Of a stretch of 64,000 nt of DNA, positions 1 to 9,033 are shown in pieces. The first letter of the stretch is position 1; each line of letters opens with the position of its first letter. The stretch lies in the NCBI RefSeq assembly GCF_001715295.1, contig NZ_MDKB01000002.1, positions 308,499 to 372,498 on the forward strand, written 5' to 3'. The translations under genes and the position numbers were made by a program. The notes beneath the pieces were generated by a model, which searched no databases, was not told the origin of the DNA, and saw nothing but the letters and a program-made list of their open reading frames with translations. The stretch comes from Streptomyces griseus. GTDB lineage: Bacteria; Actinomycetota; Actinomycetes; Streptomycetales; Streptomycetaceae.

Positions 1-3000
1 GGCGCACAGTCCGGCGGTGACGTCGTCGGTGCACTCGGCGGGGCCGTAGGCGTTGAACACCGGGATGCCGGGCAACTCCCGGATCCAGCGGCGCAGCACG
101 TCGTGGGTGAGGCTCTCGCCCGTGGACAGCATCACCCGCAGGGCGCCCGGCGTCGCGGCGAAGCCCGCGTCGAGCAGCGCCATCATGTTGGACGGCACGA
201 GCTCCAGCATGGTCACGCCGCCGTCGACGACGGCCCTCAGCAGGCTCGCGGGGGACTGCGAGTCCGGCTCGGGCACGATCCGTACGCGACCACCGGTCAT
301 CAGCGGGGTCAGCAACTGCCATACGGAGATGTCGAAGGAGACCGGGGCGGTCTGCGCCACGCAGTCGTGCTCGGTGAGCCCGAACTGCTCGGCCATCTGC
401 CACATGTGGTTCGTGACGCCGTAGTTGGTGGAGACGGCGGCCTTGGGCACACCCGTGGACCCGGAGGTGTGGATGATCGTCGAGGTGGCGTGGTCGTGGC
501 AGAGGCGCGGCGGCCGGACAGCGGTGGTGCCCGACACCAGGTCGGCGAGGTCGAACACCTCACGGTCGCCGAACAGATGGCGGCCCGAGGGTCCGGCGAC
601 GATGACGGTGGGGCCGACCGCGTCGACCATCGCCTCGGCCCGCCGGGGCGCTTCGCGCGGGCTGATCGGCACGTAGGCGCCGTCGGCCTTGTGCAGGGCG
701 ACCAGGGCCACCAGGTAGTCGGCGGAGCGGTCGGCACTCATCACGACGGTGCGGTCGGTGGCCACACCGGCGGCCCGCAGCCGCTCGGCCGCGCGGTTCG
801 CACGGGCGTCCAGCTCGGCGTAGGTCAGCCGGACCCGTCCGTCGTCGACGGCGATGCCGTGGGGGGCGCGGTCCACCCAGGACTCGAAGGAGTCGAGGTA
901 GTTCCCCGGGCGCGGCACGTCCGGACCGGTCCCCCGGGCGATCAGCGCGGCGGCCTCGTCCTCGGCCAGCAGGGGCGGTGGGCCGGGTGTCGCCGCGCCG
1001 ACGCCGGCGAGCAGCACCGGCAGGGTCCTGGCCACCAGCTCGGCCTGGCCCCGGGAGACCGATGCGGGGTCGTACTGCAGCTGGAAGTCCAGCACGTCGT
1101 CGCGGATCGCCACGTTCAGCCCGAGGTCGGACTGCGTGGTGTGGTCGGGGACGGCGTGGCCGTGCAGGACGACGGCGCCCGCCGCGAGCTCCGCGTGCTC
1201 GTCTCCCGTCACCAGGCCGGCCGCGCCGGGCAGGGAAGCCGTGTAGCAGGTGAACATGGCCTGGAAGACCGTGGCGGAGGCGGTGTCCCGGTCGGGGTTG
1301 ACCAGCCGCACGATGTCGGCCAGCGGCGTGTCCGCGTGGTCCAGCACGTCGAGGACGTGACGGTGGGTCGCCGCGGCGAACTCGGCGAACGGCGTCTGCG
1401 GGCGGTGGGTGGAGCGCACCGGGACCACGTTGACCAGGTGGCCGACCCATCCGGCCAGCGACCGGTCGGTGCGGCCGGCGGTGGGTACGCCGACGATCAG
1501 GTCGTGCTGGCCCGACAGCCGGTGCAGCAGGTTCTGGTACGCGGCGAGCAGGAGGTTGTGCAGCGTCAGCCCGTGCGCGCGGGCGTACTCGGCCAGCCGG
1601 GTGCCGGGCACCCGGAAGGCCAGGGACTCGCGGGGTGCTCCGGCCCGGGAAGGGCCGAGGTCGGGCAGGGTGAGGGTGGGAAGTTCGCCGTCGAGCTCGG
1701 ACCGCCAGAAGTCACCGTGCTCGACGGGCGCGACGGGGGCCGGCAGCGTGTGGGGGTCGGCGTGCTCGCCGCGCAGTGCGGACGCCAGGTCGGCGGCGAC
1801 GATCGCGAAGGACGACACGTCGCACACGATGTGGTGCAGGGACAGCGCGAACAGCCAGTCGTCGGCCCGCCGCAGCAGCGCCGCGCGCAGCGGGGTGCCG
1901 GCGCCGAGGTCGAACGGGCGGGTCGCGATGTCGCGGTACCAGGCCGCGGTCCGCTCGTCGGTCCAGCCGCGCCCGTCCGTGACCTCGACCTCGGGAGCGC
2001 CGGTGTCGCGCACGTCCGCGTGCGGGGCGCCGTCACGCGTGGTGATCGCCAGACGCAGGCTCGGATGGCGGGTGGCCACGGCGCGCAGTGCCGTGCGGAA
2101 GGCCCCGGCGTCGACGGTTCCGGTGACCCGGAAGGCGCGCGTGACGTTGTAGTCGCCGCTGTCCGGTACCGCCCGGTGCAGGAACCACAGGGCACGCTGG
2201 GAGGGGGTGAGCACGTAACCGCCGTCGGCCGCGGGGGCGGGGGGCGCCGGGGCGGCCGCGGCGGCCGACGCCGCGGCGGCGAGCCCGGCGATGGACTCCG
2301 CGCGCAGGGCGACGGTGGGCGACAGGACGACCCCGAGCGCCTCTTCCAGGTCGTGCCGCAGACGGACCGCGGTCAACGAGTCGGCGCCGAGGTCGGCGGG
2401 GGCGGCGTCGGCCGACGGGGGCTGTGCGAGACCGAGCAGGGAGCCGATGTGCAGGCGCAGCGCGTCGGTCAGGGAGTGGCCCGTCAGCAGGTTCGTGAGC
2501 GAGGACGCGCGCCCGTCCAGCGTGTCGTCGTGCAGGACGGGCAGTACGGCGTCGAGGTGGCGCCGGCGGGCCGCGTACCGCTGGACCTTGCCGCTGGAGG
2601 TCTTGGTGAGGGTGCCGGGCGGCACGATCAGGACGGTGCGGGCGGTGACGCCATGGACGCGCGACAGGGTGGCGCGGATCCGGGTGGCGATCTCCGCGTA
2701 CCGCGAGGCGGGGGTGCGGGCGCCGACCTCCTGGCAGACCACGACCGCTTCGTCGCCGTCGTGGTCGACGCCGAAGACGGCGCAGCGTCCGGGCCGGACC
2801 TCGGGGTGGCAGGTGCCCGCGTCGGCCTCCAGGTCCTCGGGGTAGATGTTGCGGCCGCGCTGGACGACGAGGTCCTTGGCGCGGCCCACCACGAACAGTT
2901 CATCGTTGTCGCGGAAGCCGAGGTCACCGGTGCGCAGATGGGTCCCGAAGCTCTTCCCGCCCCAGTAGCCGTCACCGTTGCTCTCGCTCGCCACGGCGAT

Positions 3001-4143
3001 CTCGCCGACCTGGCCGGCGTCGAGCGTGGTGTCGCCGTCCTGGGCGAGGATCCGCACGTCGGCGTGGTCGGGCAGCCGGTAGGCGGTCAGCTCCCGGCCG
3101 TCCGCGAAGGTCCGGGCAACGGCCGGGGCCACGGTCGTGACCAGCAGCGTCGATTCGGCCAGGCCGTAGCAGGGCAGATGCGCCGAGGAGCGGAACCCGG
3201 TGTCACGGAACGCCTCGGTGAAGGCGCGCAGGGTTCGTGGGTAGACCTGGGCGGCACCGTTGAACGCGACGCGCCAGCGGGACAGGTCGAGCCCGGCCTT
3301 CTCCTCCTCGGTGACCTTGCGCACGCACAGGTCGTAGGCGAAGTTCGGGCCGCCGCTGATGTCGGCCCCCTCGGCGCTGATGGTCTCCAGCCAGCTCGCG
3401 GGGCGCCGGATGAACGACAACGGGTCGAGGATGACGCCCCTGGCACCGGTGTGGAGGGGCTGCAGCATCGCGCCGATGAGACCCATGTCGTGGTGCAGGG
3501 GCAGCCAGCTGACGATCGTGGAGTCCGGCGTGACGCCGAACGACCGCTGGATGGCCGCCTCGTTGTGCATCAGCGCGCCGTGGGTCACGACGACACCGCG
3601 GGGGGTACTGGTGGAGCCGGACGTGTACTGGAGGAAGGCGATGTCGCCGGCGGCCGCCGTCGGCAGGTCCGCGCCGTCGTCGGCGGTGGAGGGCTCGATC
3701 AGATCGGCGAGCAGCCACTCCTGGGCCTCGGCGAAAGCCCGCAGCTCCGCGTCGTCCCCGGCCAGAGCGAGATCCCGGACGAACGACAGCGAGACGACGA
3801 GCGACACGTCGCAGTTCCTGGCCACGTTGAGCACGCGGCGCCGGGTGCCGTCGTCGACCGGCAGCGGTACGGGCACGGCGATCACCCCCGCGGCCAGACA
3901 GCCGAGGAAGGCGGGGGCGAACTCGGGTGCGGTGGGGAACAGCAGCAGGACGCGCGAGCCGGGCCGTACCCGCTCGGTGAGGGCGCGGGCCACCGCGAGC
4001 GAGCGGCCCCACAGCTGTCCGTAGGTCAGATCGACGCGTGGGCCGCCGCCGAGCGACGCGATGGACAGCGCCGGCTTGCCGGCCGACTCCTGCGCGTGTG
4101 CGGCGAGCCGTGCGACCAGCCCGCCCGGGACGAACCCCGTCAT
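1..4143 (-). CDS. Lipopeptide NRPS, FAAL-ACP-C-A (3' part outside window)
   Basis: This is the first part of a modular NRPS, 1,381 codons seen; it runs off the left edge. Residues 1 to about 540 form a fatty-acyl-AMP ligase, with an A3-like TSGST loop and the FAAL-typical WLPLHHDMGLIG stretch. An acyl carrier domain follows with its Ser in GADSL near residue 588. A condensation domain starts near 640; its His motif reads HHIVCDV near 771, with Val replacing the usual Gly. An adenylation domain begins near 1085 and is cut by the edge. FAAL-ACP-C order is the known way to start lipopeptides with a fatty acid, so this is read as the loading and first module. Specificity residues read D-I-W-E-L-T-A-D-D, an acidic pocket that would suit a basic residue such as Dab or Dap; the substrate is not assigned. 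The ATG overlaps the P450 stop (ATGA), so the two are translationally coupled. Confidence 0.9.
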   Translation of the reverse strand, partial: MTGFVPGGLVARLAAHAQESAGKPALSIASLGGGPRVDLTYGQLWGRSLAVARALTERVRPGSRVLLLFPTAPEFAPAFLGCLAAGVIAVPVPLPVDDGTRRRVLNVARNCDVSLVVSLSFVRDLALAGDDAELRAFAEAQEWLLADLIEPSTADDGADLPTAAAGDIAFLQYTSGSTSTPRGVVVTHGALMHNEAAIQRSFGVTPDSTIVSWLPLHHDMGLIGAMLQPLHTGARGVILDPLSFIRRPASWLETISAEGADISGGPNFAYDLCVRKVTEEEKAGLDLSRWRVAFNGAAQVYPRTLRAFTEAFRDTGFRSSAHLPCYGLAESTLLVTTVAPAVARTFADGRELTAYRLPDHADVRILAQDGDTTLDAGQVGEIAVASESNGDGYWGGKSFGTHLRTGDLGFRDNDELFVVGRAKDLVVQRGRNIYPEDLEADAGTCHPEVRPGRCAVFGVDHDGDEAVVVCQEVGARTPASRYAEIATRIRATLSRVHGVTARTVLIVPPGTLTKTSSGKVQRYAARRRHLDAVLPVLHDDTLDGRASSLTNLLTGHSLTDALRLHIGSLLGLAQPPSADAAPADLGADSLTAVRLRHDLEEALGVVLSPTVALRAESIAGLAAAASAAAAAPAPPAPAADGGYVLTPSQRALWFLHRAVPDSGDYNVTRAFRVTGTVDAGAFRTALRAVATRHPSLRLAITTRDGAPHADVRDTGAPEVEVTDGRGWTDERTAAWYRDIATRPFDLGAGTPLRAALLRRADDWLFALSLHHIVCDVSSFAIVAADLASALRGEHADPHTLPAPVAPVEHGDFWRSELDGELPTLTLPDLGPSRAGAPRESLAFRVPGTRLAEYARAHGLTLHNLLLAAYQNLLHRLSGQHDLIVGVPTAGRTDRSLAGWVGHLVNVVPVRSTHRPQTPFAEFAAATHRHVLDVLDHADTPLADIVRLVNPDRDTASATVFQAMFTCYTASLPGAAGLVTGDEHAELAAGAVVLHGHAVPDHTTQSDLGLNVAIRDDVLDFQLQYDPASVSRGQAELVARTLPVLLAGVGAATPGPPPLLAEDEAAALIARGTGPDVPRPGNYLDSFESWVDRAPHGIAVDDGRVRLTYAELDARANRAAERLRAAGVATDRTVVMSADRSADYLVALVALHKADGAYVPISPREAPRRAEAMVDAVGPTVIVAGPSGRHLFGDREVFDLADLVSGTTAVRPPRLCHDHATSTIIHTSGSTGVPKAAVSTNYGVTNHMWQMAEQFGLTEHDCVAQTAPVSFDISVWQLLTPLMTGGRVRIVPEPDSQSPASLLRAVVDGGVTMLELVPSNMMALLDAGFAATPGALRVMLSTGESLTHDVLRRWIRELPGIPVFNAYGPAECTDDVTAGLCA

Positions 4144-5330
4144 TGCGTTTCCTTCCATGCGAACCGGACGGCCGCCTCACTCGCGCCGAACATGAGACGT
4201 GGGTCGAGCAGGCGGGTGCCCGCCGGGTCGACCGTGAAGTCGAGGGTGGAATCGAGCAGTGCACGCAAGGCGATGCGGATCTCCAGGCGCGCCAGCGGTG
4301 CGCCCAGGCAGTAGTGGATGCCGTGCCCGAAGGCGATGTGCGGATTGGCCGGGCGCTCGATGTCGAAGACATGGGGGTCGTCGAAGATCCGCGGGTCCCG
4401 GTTGGCGGCCGCGATCCAGACCGACACCGATTCGCCGGCCGGGATCACGTGTCCACCGATCACGACGTCCCGGACGGTCCGGCGTTCCACCCGGGTGGTC
4501 TCCGAGCGGTAGCGCATGACCTCCCCGACGGCCGGGTCGAGCAGGTCCGGCCGGGCCCTCAGCGTGGCGACGGCCTCGGGGTGGCGGCCGAGGACGATCA
4601 CCGCGTTCACGAGGGTGATGGTCGCGGCCTGGCCGGTGGACATCAGCAGGGCGATCAGCCCGGCGGTCTCGTCGTCGCCGAGATGTTCGCCGTCGATCTC
4701 GGCCGCGATGAGCTTGCTGGTCAGGTCGTCGGTGGGGGCGGCACGCCGCGCGGCGACGAACTGGTGCAGATACGCCTCGGCGACCTGGGTGAGGGAGAGC
4801 ACCTTCTGCAGCCCGTTGCCCTCGGCACTCGGGTCGGCGAGCGCCAGCAGACTCCTCGACCACTCCTGGAAGAGCCGCTGCCCCTTCTCGGGTACGCCGA
4901 GCATGCGGGCGATGACCGTGGCCACGACCGGTGAGGCGAACTCCCTTACGAAGGACACCTCCTCACGGCCGCGCAGGCGGGCCAGGAAGGTCCCGACGGT
5001 CTCGTGGATCATCGGTTCGAGCCCGGCGGCCCACCGCGGCGTGAACGCCTGGCTCACCAGGCCCCGCAGGTTGCGGTGGCGGGGCGGGTCCATCCAGGTC
5101 AGGTTGCCGGTGCGGTAGAGGCGCATCGGGGAGTCCTCGGGCACCGGCCGCACCACGGAGTTGGAGAACGAACCGTGGTCGGCGAGCACCTCCTTGACCT
5201 CGGGGTAGCCGAAGACGTGCCAGCCGCCGTTTCCCGGGGCACGGGTGACCGGGTCGCGGGCGCGCAGCCATTCGGTCAGCGCGGCCTCGTCGGCGGGTGG
5301 CGGCGTCCACGTGCTCGTCGTCACGCTCAT
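4140..5330 (-). CDS. Cytochrome P450
   Basis: A 396-residue class I bacterial P450, normal for the CYP105/107-like soluble family. The I-helix carries STGQAAT, the K-helix region has EVMR, and the heme loop reads FGHGIHYCLG near residue 340 with the thiolate Cys. It lacks a membrane segment and needs an external ferredoxin and reductase; none is seen in the window. The start chosen is the ATG at 5330, which overlaps the stop of the upstream PLP enzyme (ATGA), and the stop overlaps the NRPS start. That coupling makes it a tailoring oxygenase of this pathway. A hydroxylation of an amino acid on a carrier or of the acyl chain is inferred from context only. Confidence 0.9.
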   Translation of the reverse strand: MSVTTSTWTPPPADEAALTEWLRARDPVTRAPGNGGWHVFGYPEVKEVLADHGSFSNSVVRPVPEDSPMRLYRTGNLTWMDPPRHRNLRGLVSQAFTPRWAAGLEPMIHETVGTFLARLRGREEVSFVREFASPVVATVIARMLGVPEKGQRLFQEWSRSLLALADPSAEGNGLQKVLSLTQVAEAYLHQFVAARRAAPTDDLTSKLIAAEIDGEHLGDDETAGLIALLMSTGQAATITLVNAVIVLGRHPEAVATLRARPDLLDPAVGEVMRYRSETTRVERRTVRDVVIGGHVIPAGESVSVWIAAANRDPRIFDDPHVFDIERPANPHIAFGHGIHYCLGAPLARLEIRIALRALLDSTLDFTVDPAGTRLLDPRLMFGASEAAVRFAWKETQ

Positions 5331-6328
5331 GCTCCCTCGGTTGCTGCCGGTGTGAGGTGGTCGGCGACCCACTGATCCGCGTAGACCGTGTCGGCGTACG
5401 GGTTGCCGCTGTCGGCGCACAGGAATGCCACCACCGGTTCGGGGCCGTCGTGTCCGTCGAAGTAGCGCGTGATCGCGGCGTAGACGCAGCCGGTGGACCC
5501 GCCCGCGTAGATCCCGTGATCGCGCAGCAGATCCCGGCAGCCCGTCACTTCGTCCCGCTCGGACAGCACCACCACGTGCTTGATCCACGCGTCGTCGATC
5601 AGCGGGGGCCGGATGCTGGAGCCGATGCCCGGGATGCGCCGGCGGGCCGCCGGGGCGCCGAAGATGGCCGAGCCCTCGACGTCGACGGCGACCACGGTGG
5701 CGTCCGGGTACTCCTCGCCGAGCCGGCGCGAGAGCCCGCTGATGGTCGCGCCGGTGCCGACACCCACGAAGAGGTAGTCGATCCGGCCGACGTCCTCGAG
5801 CAACTCCCGCGCCGTCAGCTCGTAGTGGCCGTGCGCGCCGTCCGCGTTCGCGTACTGGTTCGGCCAGTACACGTCCGGGAGTTCCGCGCGCAGCCCCCCG
5901 ACCCGTGCGAGCCGGCTCAGCAGATAGCCGCCGGTGCCGTCGGGCTCGGTGACCTTCTCCACCCGCGCGCACAGCCTCCGCAGCGTCCGCTCGGTGGCCG
6001 CGTTCACGTTCGGGTCCAGCACCGGTACGAACGGCACGCCCAGTTCGTTCAGGAACGAGGCGAGGGCCAAGGCGAAGTTGCCGGACGACGACTCGACCAC
6101 GGTCGTGGTGCGGGTGATCTCACCGCGCCGCACCGCTTCGCGCAGGATCCAGATCGCGGCCCGGTCCTTCGCACTGCCCGTCCGGTTCTCCAGCTCCATC
6201 TTGGCGTAGAGCTGGAGACCCGGGTGCGGCAGCCGCACGACCGGCGTCCTGGGCAGATCGCCCAGGAGCGTGTCCACCCGGGCGAGCAGCTGCCTGTCTG
6301 TGCGTCCTTGGTCAACGCGCGCAGACAC
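5327..6328 (-). CDS. SbnA-like PLP-dependent synthase (cysteine synthase family)
   Basis: A 333-residue fold-type II PLP enzyme. The Schiff-base Lys is K54 in NRTGSAKDR, and the substrate/PLP loop reads SSSGNFALALA. VEGSAIFG and PGIGSSIRP resemble SbnA and its relatives more than housekeeping CysK. SbnA makes N-(2-amino-2-carboxyethyl)-glutamate from O-phosphoserine and glutamate, which SbnB oxidises to 2,3-diaminopropionate. No SbnB-like dehydrogenase is visible, so supply of diaminopropionate is an inference that needs a partner outside the window. The gene overlaps its upstream neighbour by 17 bases and the P450 by ATGA. A cysteine synthase acting on another nucleophile is the main alternative. 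Confidence 0.8.
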   Translation of the reverse strand: MSARVDQGRTDRQLLARVDTLLGDLPRTPVVRLPHPGLQLYAKMELENRTGSAKDRAAIWILREAVRRGEITRTTTVVESSSGNFALALASFLNELGVPFVPVLDPNVNAATERTLRRLCARVEKVTEPDGTGGYLLSRLARVGGLRAELPDVYWPNQYANADGAHGHYELTARELLEDVGRIDYLFVGVGTGATISGLSRRLGEEYPDATVVAVDVEGSAIFGAPAARRRIPGIGSSIRPPLIDDAWIKHVVVLSERDEVTGCRDLLRDHGIYAGGSTGCVYAAITRYFDGHDGPEPVVAFLCADSGNPYADTVYADQWVADHLTPAATEGA

Positions 6329-7157
6329 GGAAGCCCATGTCGTAGCAGCTGTAGTCGGGCAGGTTGTAGATCCGCACCCACGCCAGGCAGCCGCGGGGGT
6401 CGCAGTTGTTGTAGAACGAACCGCCGCGGATCACGCCCAGCTCGACCTCTCCCTCCTTCGTCCTGATGACGCGACCGGGCTTGTCCGCGTCGTACGGGTA
6501 GTGGTGGAAGGCGCTGGCGGTGATCTCCCAGACGTTGCCGGTGAGGTCCACGACGCCGTACGGTCCGGCCGACTGCGGGTAGGCGTCGACGGGGGTGGTG
6601 TCGGCCACGTTCATGGTGTGGTTGCAGTGCTCGGCGGTGGGCTCCTCGTCGCCCCAGGCGTAACGGCGGCCGTCGGTGCCGCGGGTGGCCTTCTCCCACT
6701 CGGCCTCGGTCGGCAGCCGGGTTCCGGACCACGCGCAGTAGGCGGCGACGTCGAGGGAGCTGACATGGGTGACCGGGTGGTCGTCCTTGCCCTCCAGGGT
6801 GGAATCCGGGCCGTGGGGGGTGCGCCAGGACGCGCCGTCGATGTTCTTCCACAGGTAGTCCTGGTCCGGGACGACGACGCTCGGGTCGCCGATCCAGACC
6901 CAGCTCCTGCCCTTCTTCTCCGCGTCGGTCACATGGCCCGTCGCCTCGACGAAGCGGCGGAACTCGGCCACGGTCACCGGGTACTTGGCCATACGGAACT
7001 CGGCCACGTCGACCTGGTGCTCGGGGGCGGCGGCGCGCGGCTTGCCGTCCTCGCGCAGCTCGTCGGAGCCCATCGTGAAGGGGCCGGCGGGGATGGTGAC
7101 CCAGTAGTCCGCGGGGAGTGCCTCGGCGAGGGTCGGTTCAGCCGTCAGCTGAGTCAC
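6312..7157 (-). CDS. SUMF1/formylglycine-generating-enzyme-like protein
   Basis: A 281-residue FGE-sulfatase domain protein. The N-terminal IPAGPFTMGSD, the central TRLPTEAEWEKATRG, the GVVDLTGNVWEIT segment and the C-terminal RGGSF...GFRV are the family signatures. A CDPRGC motif (C-x4-C) lies in the C-terminal region, a spacing like that of the paired active-site cysteines of true FGE, but two residues further from GGS, so catalytic equivalence is uncertain. No sulfatase is encoded nearby. Family members also act as oxygenases or sulfoxide synthases, and others are non-catalytic. The start is GTG at 7157 with AAGGAG five bases upstream. It is in the left operon and is presumed to act on the peptide or a precursor. 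Confidence 0.85.
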   Translation of the reverse strand: MTQLTAEPTLAEALPADYWVTIPAGPFTMGSDELREDGKPRAAAPEHQVDVAEFRMAKYPVTVAEFRRFVEATGHVTDAEKKGRSWVWIGDPSVVVPDQDYLWKNIDGASWRTPHGPDSTLEGKDDHPVTHVSSLDVAAYCAWSGTRLPTEAEWEKATRGTDGRRYAWGDEEPTAEHCNHTMNVADTTPVDAYPQSAGPYGVVDLTGNVWEITASAFHHYPYDADKPGRVIRTKEGEVELGVIRGGSFYNNCDPRGCLAWVRIYNLPDYSCYDMGFRVCAR

Positions 7158-7166
7158 GGATTCTCC

Positions 7167-8783
7167 TTATGTCGTGGTGGTGGATGCGGCCGGAACGAGC
7201 CGGCCGTCGAGGTGGTAGCGCCGTACGGCGGACAGGGGCGCGCTGCCGCAGCGCAGCAACCGGTCGTGGAAGGACTTCAGTTCCGCGGCCGAATCGCTCA
7301 CGCCGGCCCACTCGCGCCACCGCCGGATGTGGAGCTTGCCGAGGGTGTACATGGCGCCGGCGGGGTGCGCGACGACGGCCAGCACCTCGCGGCCGGCTCG
7401 CTCGGGCGACCACGCGCACAGCGTGGCGGCCTCGGCGGCGGCCTCGCCGAACTTCCGCCGGCCCGAGTGGACGGAGAGGAACACCAGCAGGCGGGTGGCC
7501 GCCTCCAGCGCGTGGCGCAGAGCGGCGACCTCGACGAGCGGGCGGCCTTCGGCGAGGCCGCGTTCGATCGCCAGCTCCTCCGCGTAGTGGGCCCATCCCT
7601 CGGTGGTCCCGGGGAACCAGGGCACGCACCTGCGGATCAGGCCGGCCTGCCGGGGAGTGGCTTCGTGGTGCAGGTAGTGGCCGGGCACGGCTTCGTGCAC
7701 GGCGATGATCTCGAGCATCGGCTCGTTGAGGTAGTCGCGCAGTGCGGCGGGGTCGCGCGGCTCGGGAACGTGCAGCACATGCGGCTGCGGCTCCGGTTCG
7801 AGGGCACCGGCGTGGTCGAAGACGACCGCGGCGGAGGTGGCTGCGTCGCGGGCGGGACGGATGTCGAGACCGTACCGGTCGGTGAGGGTCACGACGTCCT
7901 GCTCGGCCCAGAACTCCCGCAGCCGCTCGATGATCCCCGACAGCGTGGTGACCACCGATCCGGCGGGCAGCCGCGCACTCATGAGCCCGTACGCCTCCTC
8001 CCGGCAGCTCACCCCCAGTCGTGCGGCGAGCGCGTCGAGGCGGGCGGCCAGGTGGCGCACCTCGGCCTCGGCCTCGGCGAGCAGTTCCTCCACCGGGATG
8101 TCGATCCCCTCGGCCGCCTCCAGGTAGGCGGCGAGCCGCTCGGGACCGTGGACCGCCCGGGTCGGGCGGGTGGCCGCGACGGCGTCCGCGAAGCCCAGGA
8201 ACGCCAAGCGGGCCGCGTCGGCCAGCCGCAGCAGCGAGTCGCCGGCCACCTCCGGGTGGGCCGCGACGAGTTGGGCCGCGAGGTTCGGCACGGACGCCGC
8301 GCGGGCCCTGGCGTTCTCGACGCCGCTGATCCGTTCGCCCGCGGGCAGGGCACCGCCGAACGTTTCCTGCGCCGCGGCGAGGAAGTCCGGCAGCCCCGCC
8401 AGATGGCGGGACAGCGCCCCGACGCGTTCGTCGAGCGGCGCGTAGTCGCCCCGCAGGTACCCGTGGACGTCGGCTTCGGCGAGCCACAGCTCGGGCCCGC
8501 GGTGAGGCCGGCCGAGCTCGGCGATGCGGAACCGCTCGTCGGTGAGGACCCGCATCGCCGTGCCGAGGTCCGCCCGCACCTCCGGATCCGCGTGCTCGGG
8601 CAGGATGTCGAGCTGCGCACGGACCGCCGTCAGCAGACGGTCCACATCGTGGAGCGCGTCGGGCAGTACCGCCGGCAGCCGGGCGTCGAAATCGTGACGG
8701 CCCGCCCGCCGAGCCACCTGCGGATAGCGCTCGAAGACGTGGTCGACCACGGCGGAAACGGAATTCAGGGCAGCAGACGTCAT
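7167..8783 (-). CDS. DUF885 family protein, probable metallopeptidase
   Basis: A 538-residue cytoplasmic protein of the DUF885 family. The metal-binding signature HEAVPGHYLHHE is present near residue 364, followed by TTEGWAHYAEEL, the second conserved block. Many bacterial DUF885 members are lipoproteins, whereas this one has no signal peptide, starting MTSAALNSVS. It lies ten bases upstream of the SUMF1-like gene. Its place inside an NRPS operon is unusual; hydrolysis of a precursor, a protective group or the product (self-resistance) are all possible and none can be chosen from sequence. Confidence 0.8.
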   Translation of the reverse strand: MTSAALNSVSAVVDHVFERYPQVARRAGRHDFDARLPAVLPDALHDVDRLLTAVRAQLDILPEHADPEVRADLGTAMRVLTDERFRIAELGRPHRGPELWLAEADVHGYLRGDYAPLDERVGALSRHLAGLPDFLAAAQETFGGALPAGERISGVENARARAASVPNLAAQLVAAHPEVAGDSLLRLADAARLAFLGFADAVAATRPTRAVHGPERLAAYLEAAEGIDIPVEELLAEAEAEVRHLAARLDALAARLGVSCREEAYGLMSARLPAGSVVTTLSGIIERLREFWAEQDVVTLTDRYGLDIRPARDAATSAAVVFDHAGALEPEPQPHVLHVPEPRDPAALRDYLNEPMLEIIAVHEAVPGHYLHHEATPRQAGLIRRCVPWFPGTTEGWAHYAEELAIERGLAEGRPLVEVAALRHALEAATRLLVFLSVHSGRRKFGEAAAEAATLCAWSPERAGREVLAVVAHPAGAMYTLGKLHIRRWREWAGVSDSAAELKSFHDRLLRCGSAPLSAVRRYHLDGRLVPAASTTTT

Positions 8784-8875
8784 GTCACTTTTCTCGGAGA
8801 ACAGTGGGCCGGTGACGTGCGGAGGAGGGACGCGTGCATGCGTCACGGAACGCGAGCCGGACGTGCCGGCTCAGG

Positions 8876-9031
8876 ACTGTCCCGGAATTCCCGGTGGATC
8901 GGCGCGCGATGCCGGATACGGTGCATCGCACGGCGGAGGGACCTCCGCCTGCTGGATTCATCCGGGTGTTCCGACGACGCGGCGAGGTGCCGTAGCTGTC
9001 GTCGTGCGCCCGCCGGGAATTGCGGGACAGT
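8876..9031. repeat. 156-bp element with 17-bp terminal inverted repeats (MITE-like)
   Basis: The left arm at 8876-8892 and the right arm at 9015-9031 are reverse complements at 16 of 17 positions. The interval lies in the gap between the MbtH-like and DUF885 genes and begins two bases after the MbtH stop codon (TGA at 9034-9036). A GCTCA sequence sits just outside each end (8869-8873 and 9032-9036), although two extra bases separate it from the left arm. No coding sequence is seen within. It may be a miniature inverted-repeat element or a large RNA hairpin acting as attenuator or processing site. Confidence 0.5.
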
Positions 9032-9033
9032 GC

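Noticed and set aside
103-4314. Very long open frame on the plus strand opposite the FAAL-NRPS
   Set aside because: It is antisense to clear FAAL, ACP, C and A motifs, its translation is Arg/Gly/Val-rich without domains; an artefact of high GC.
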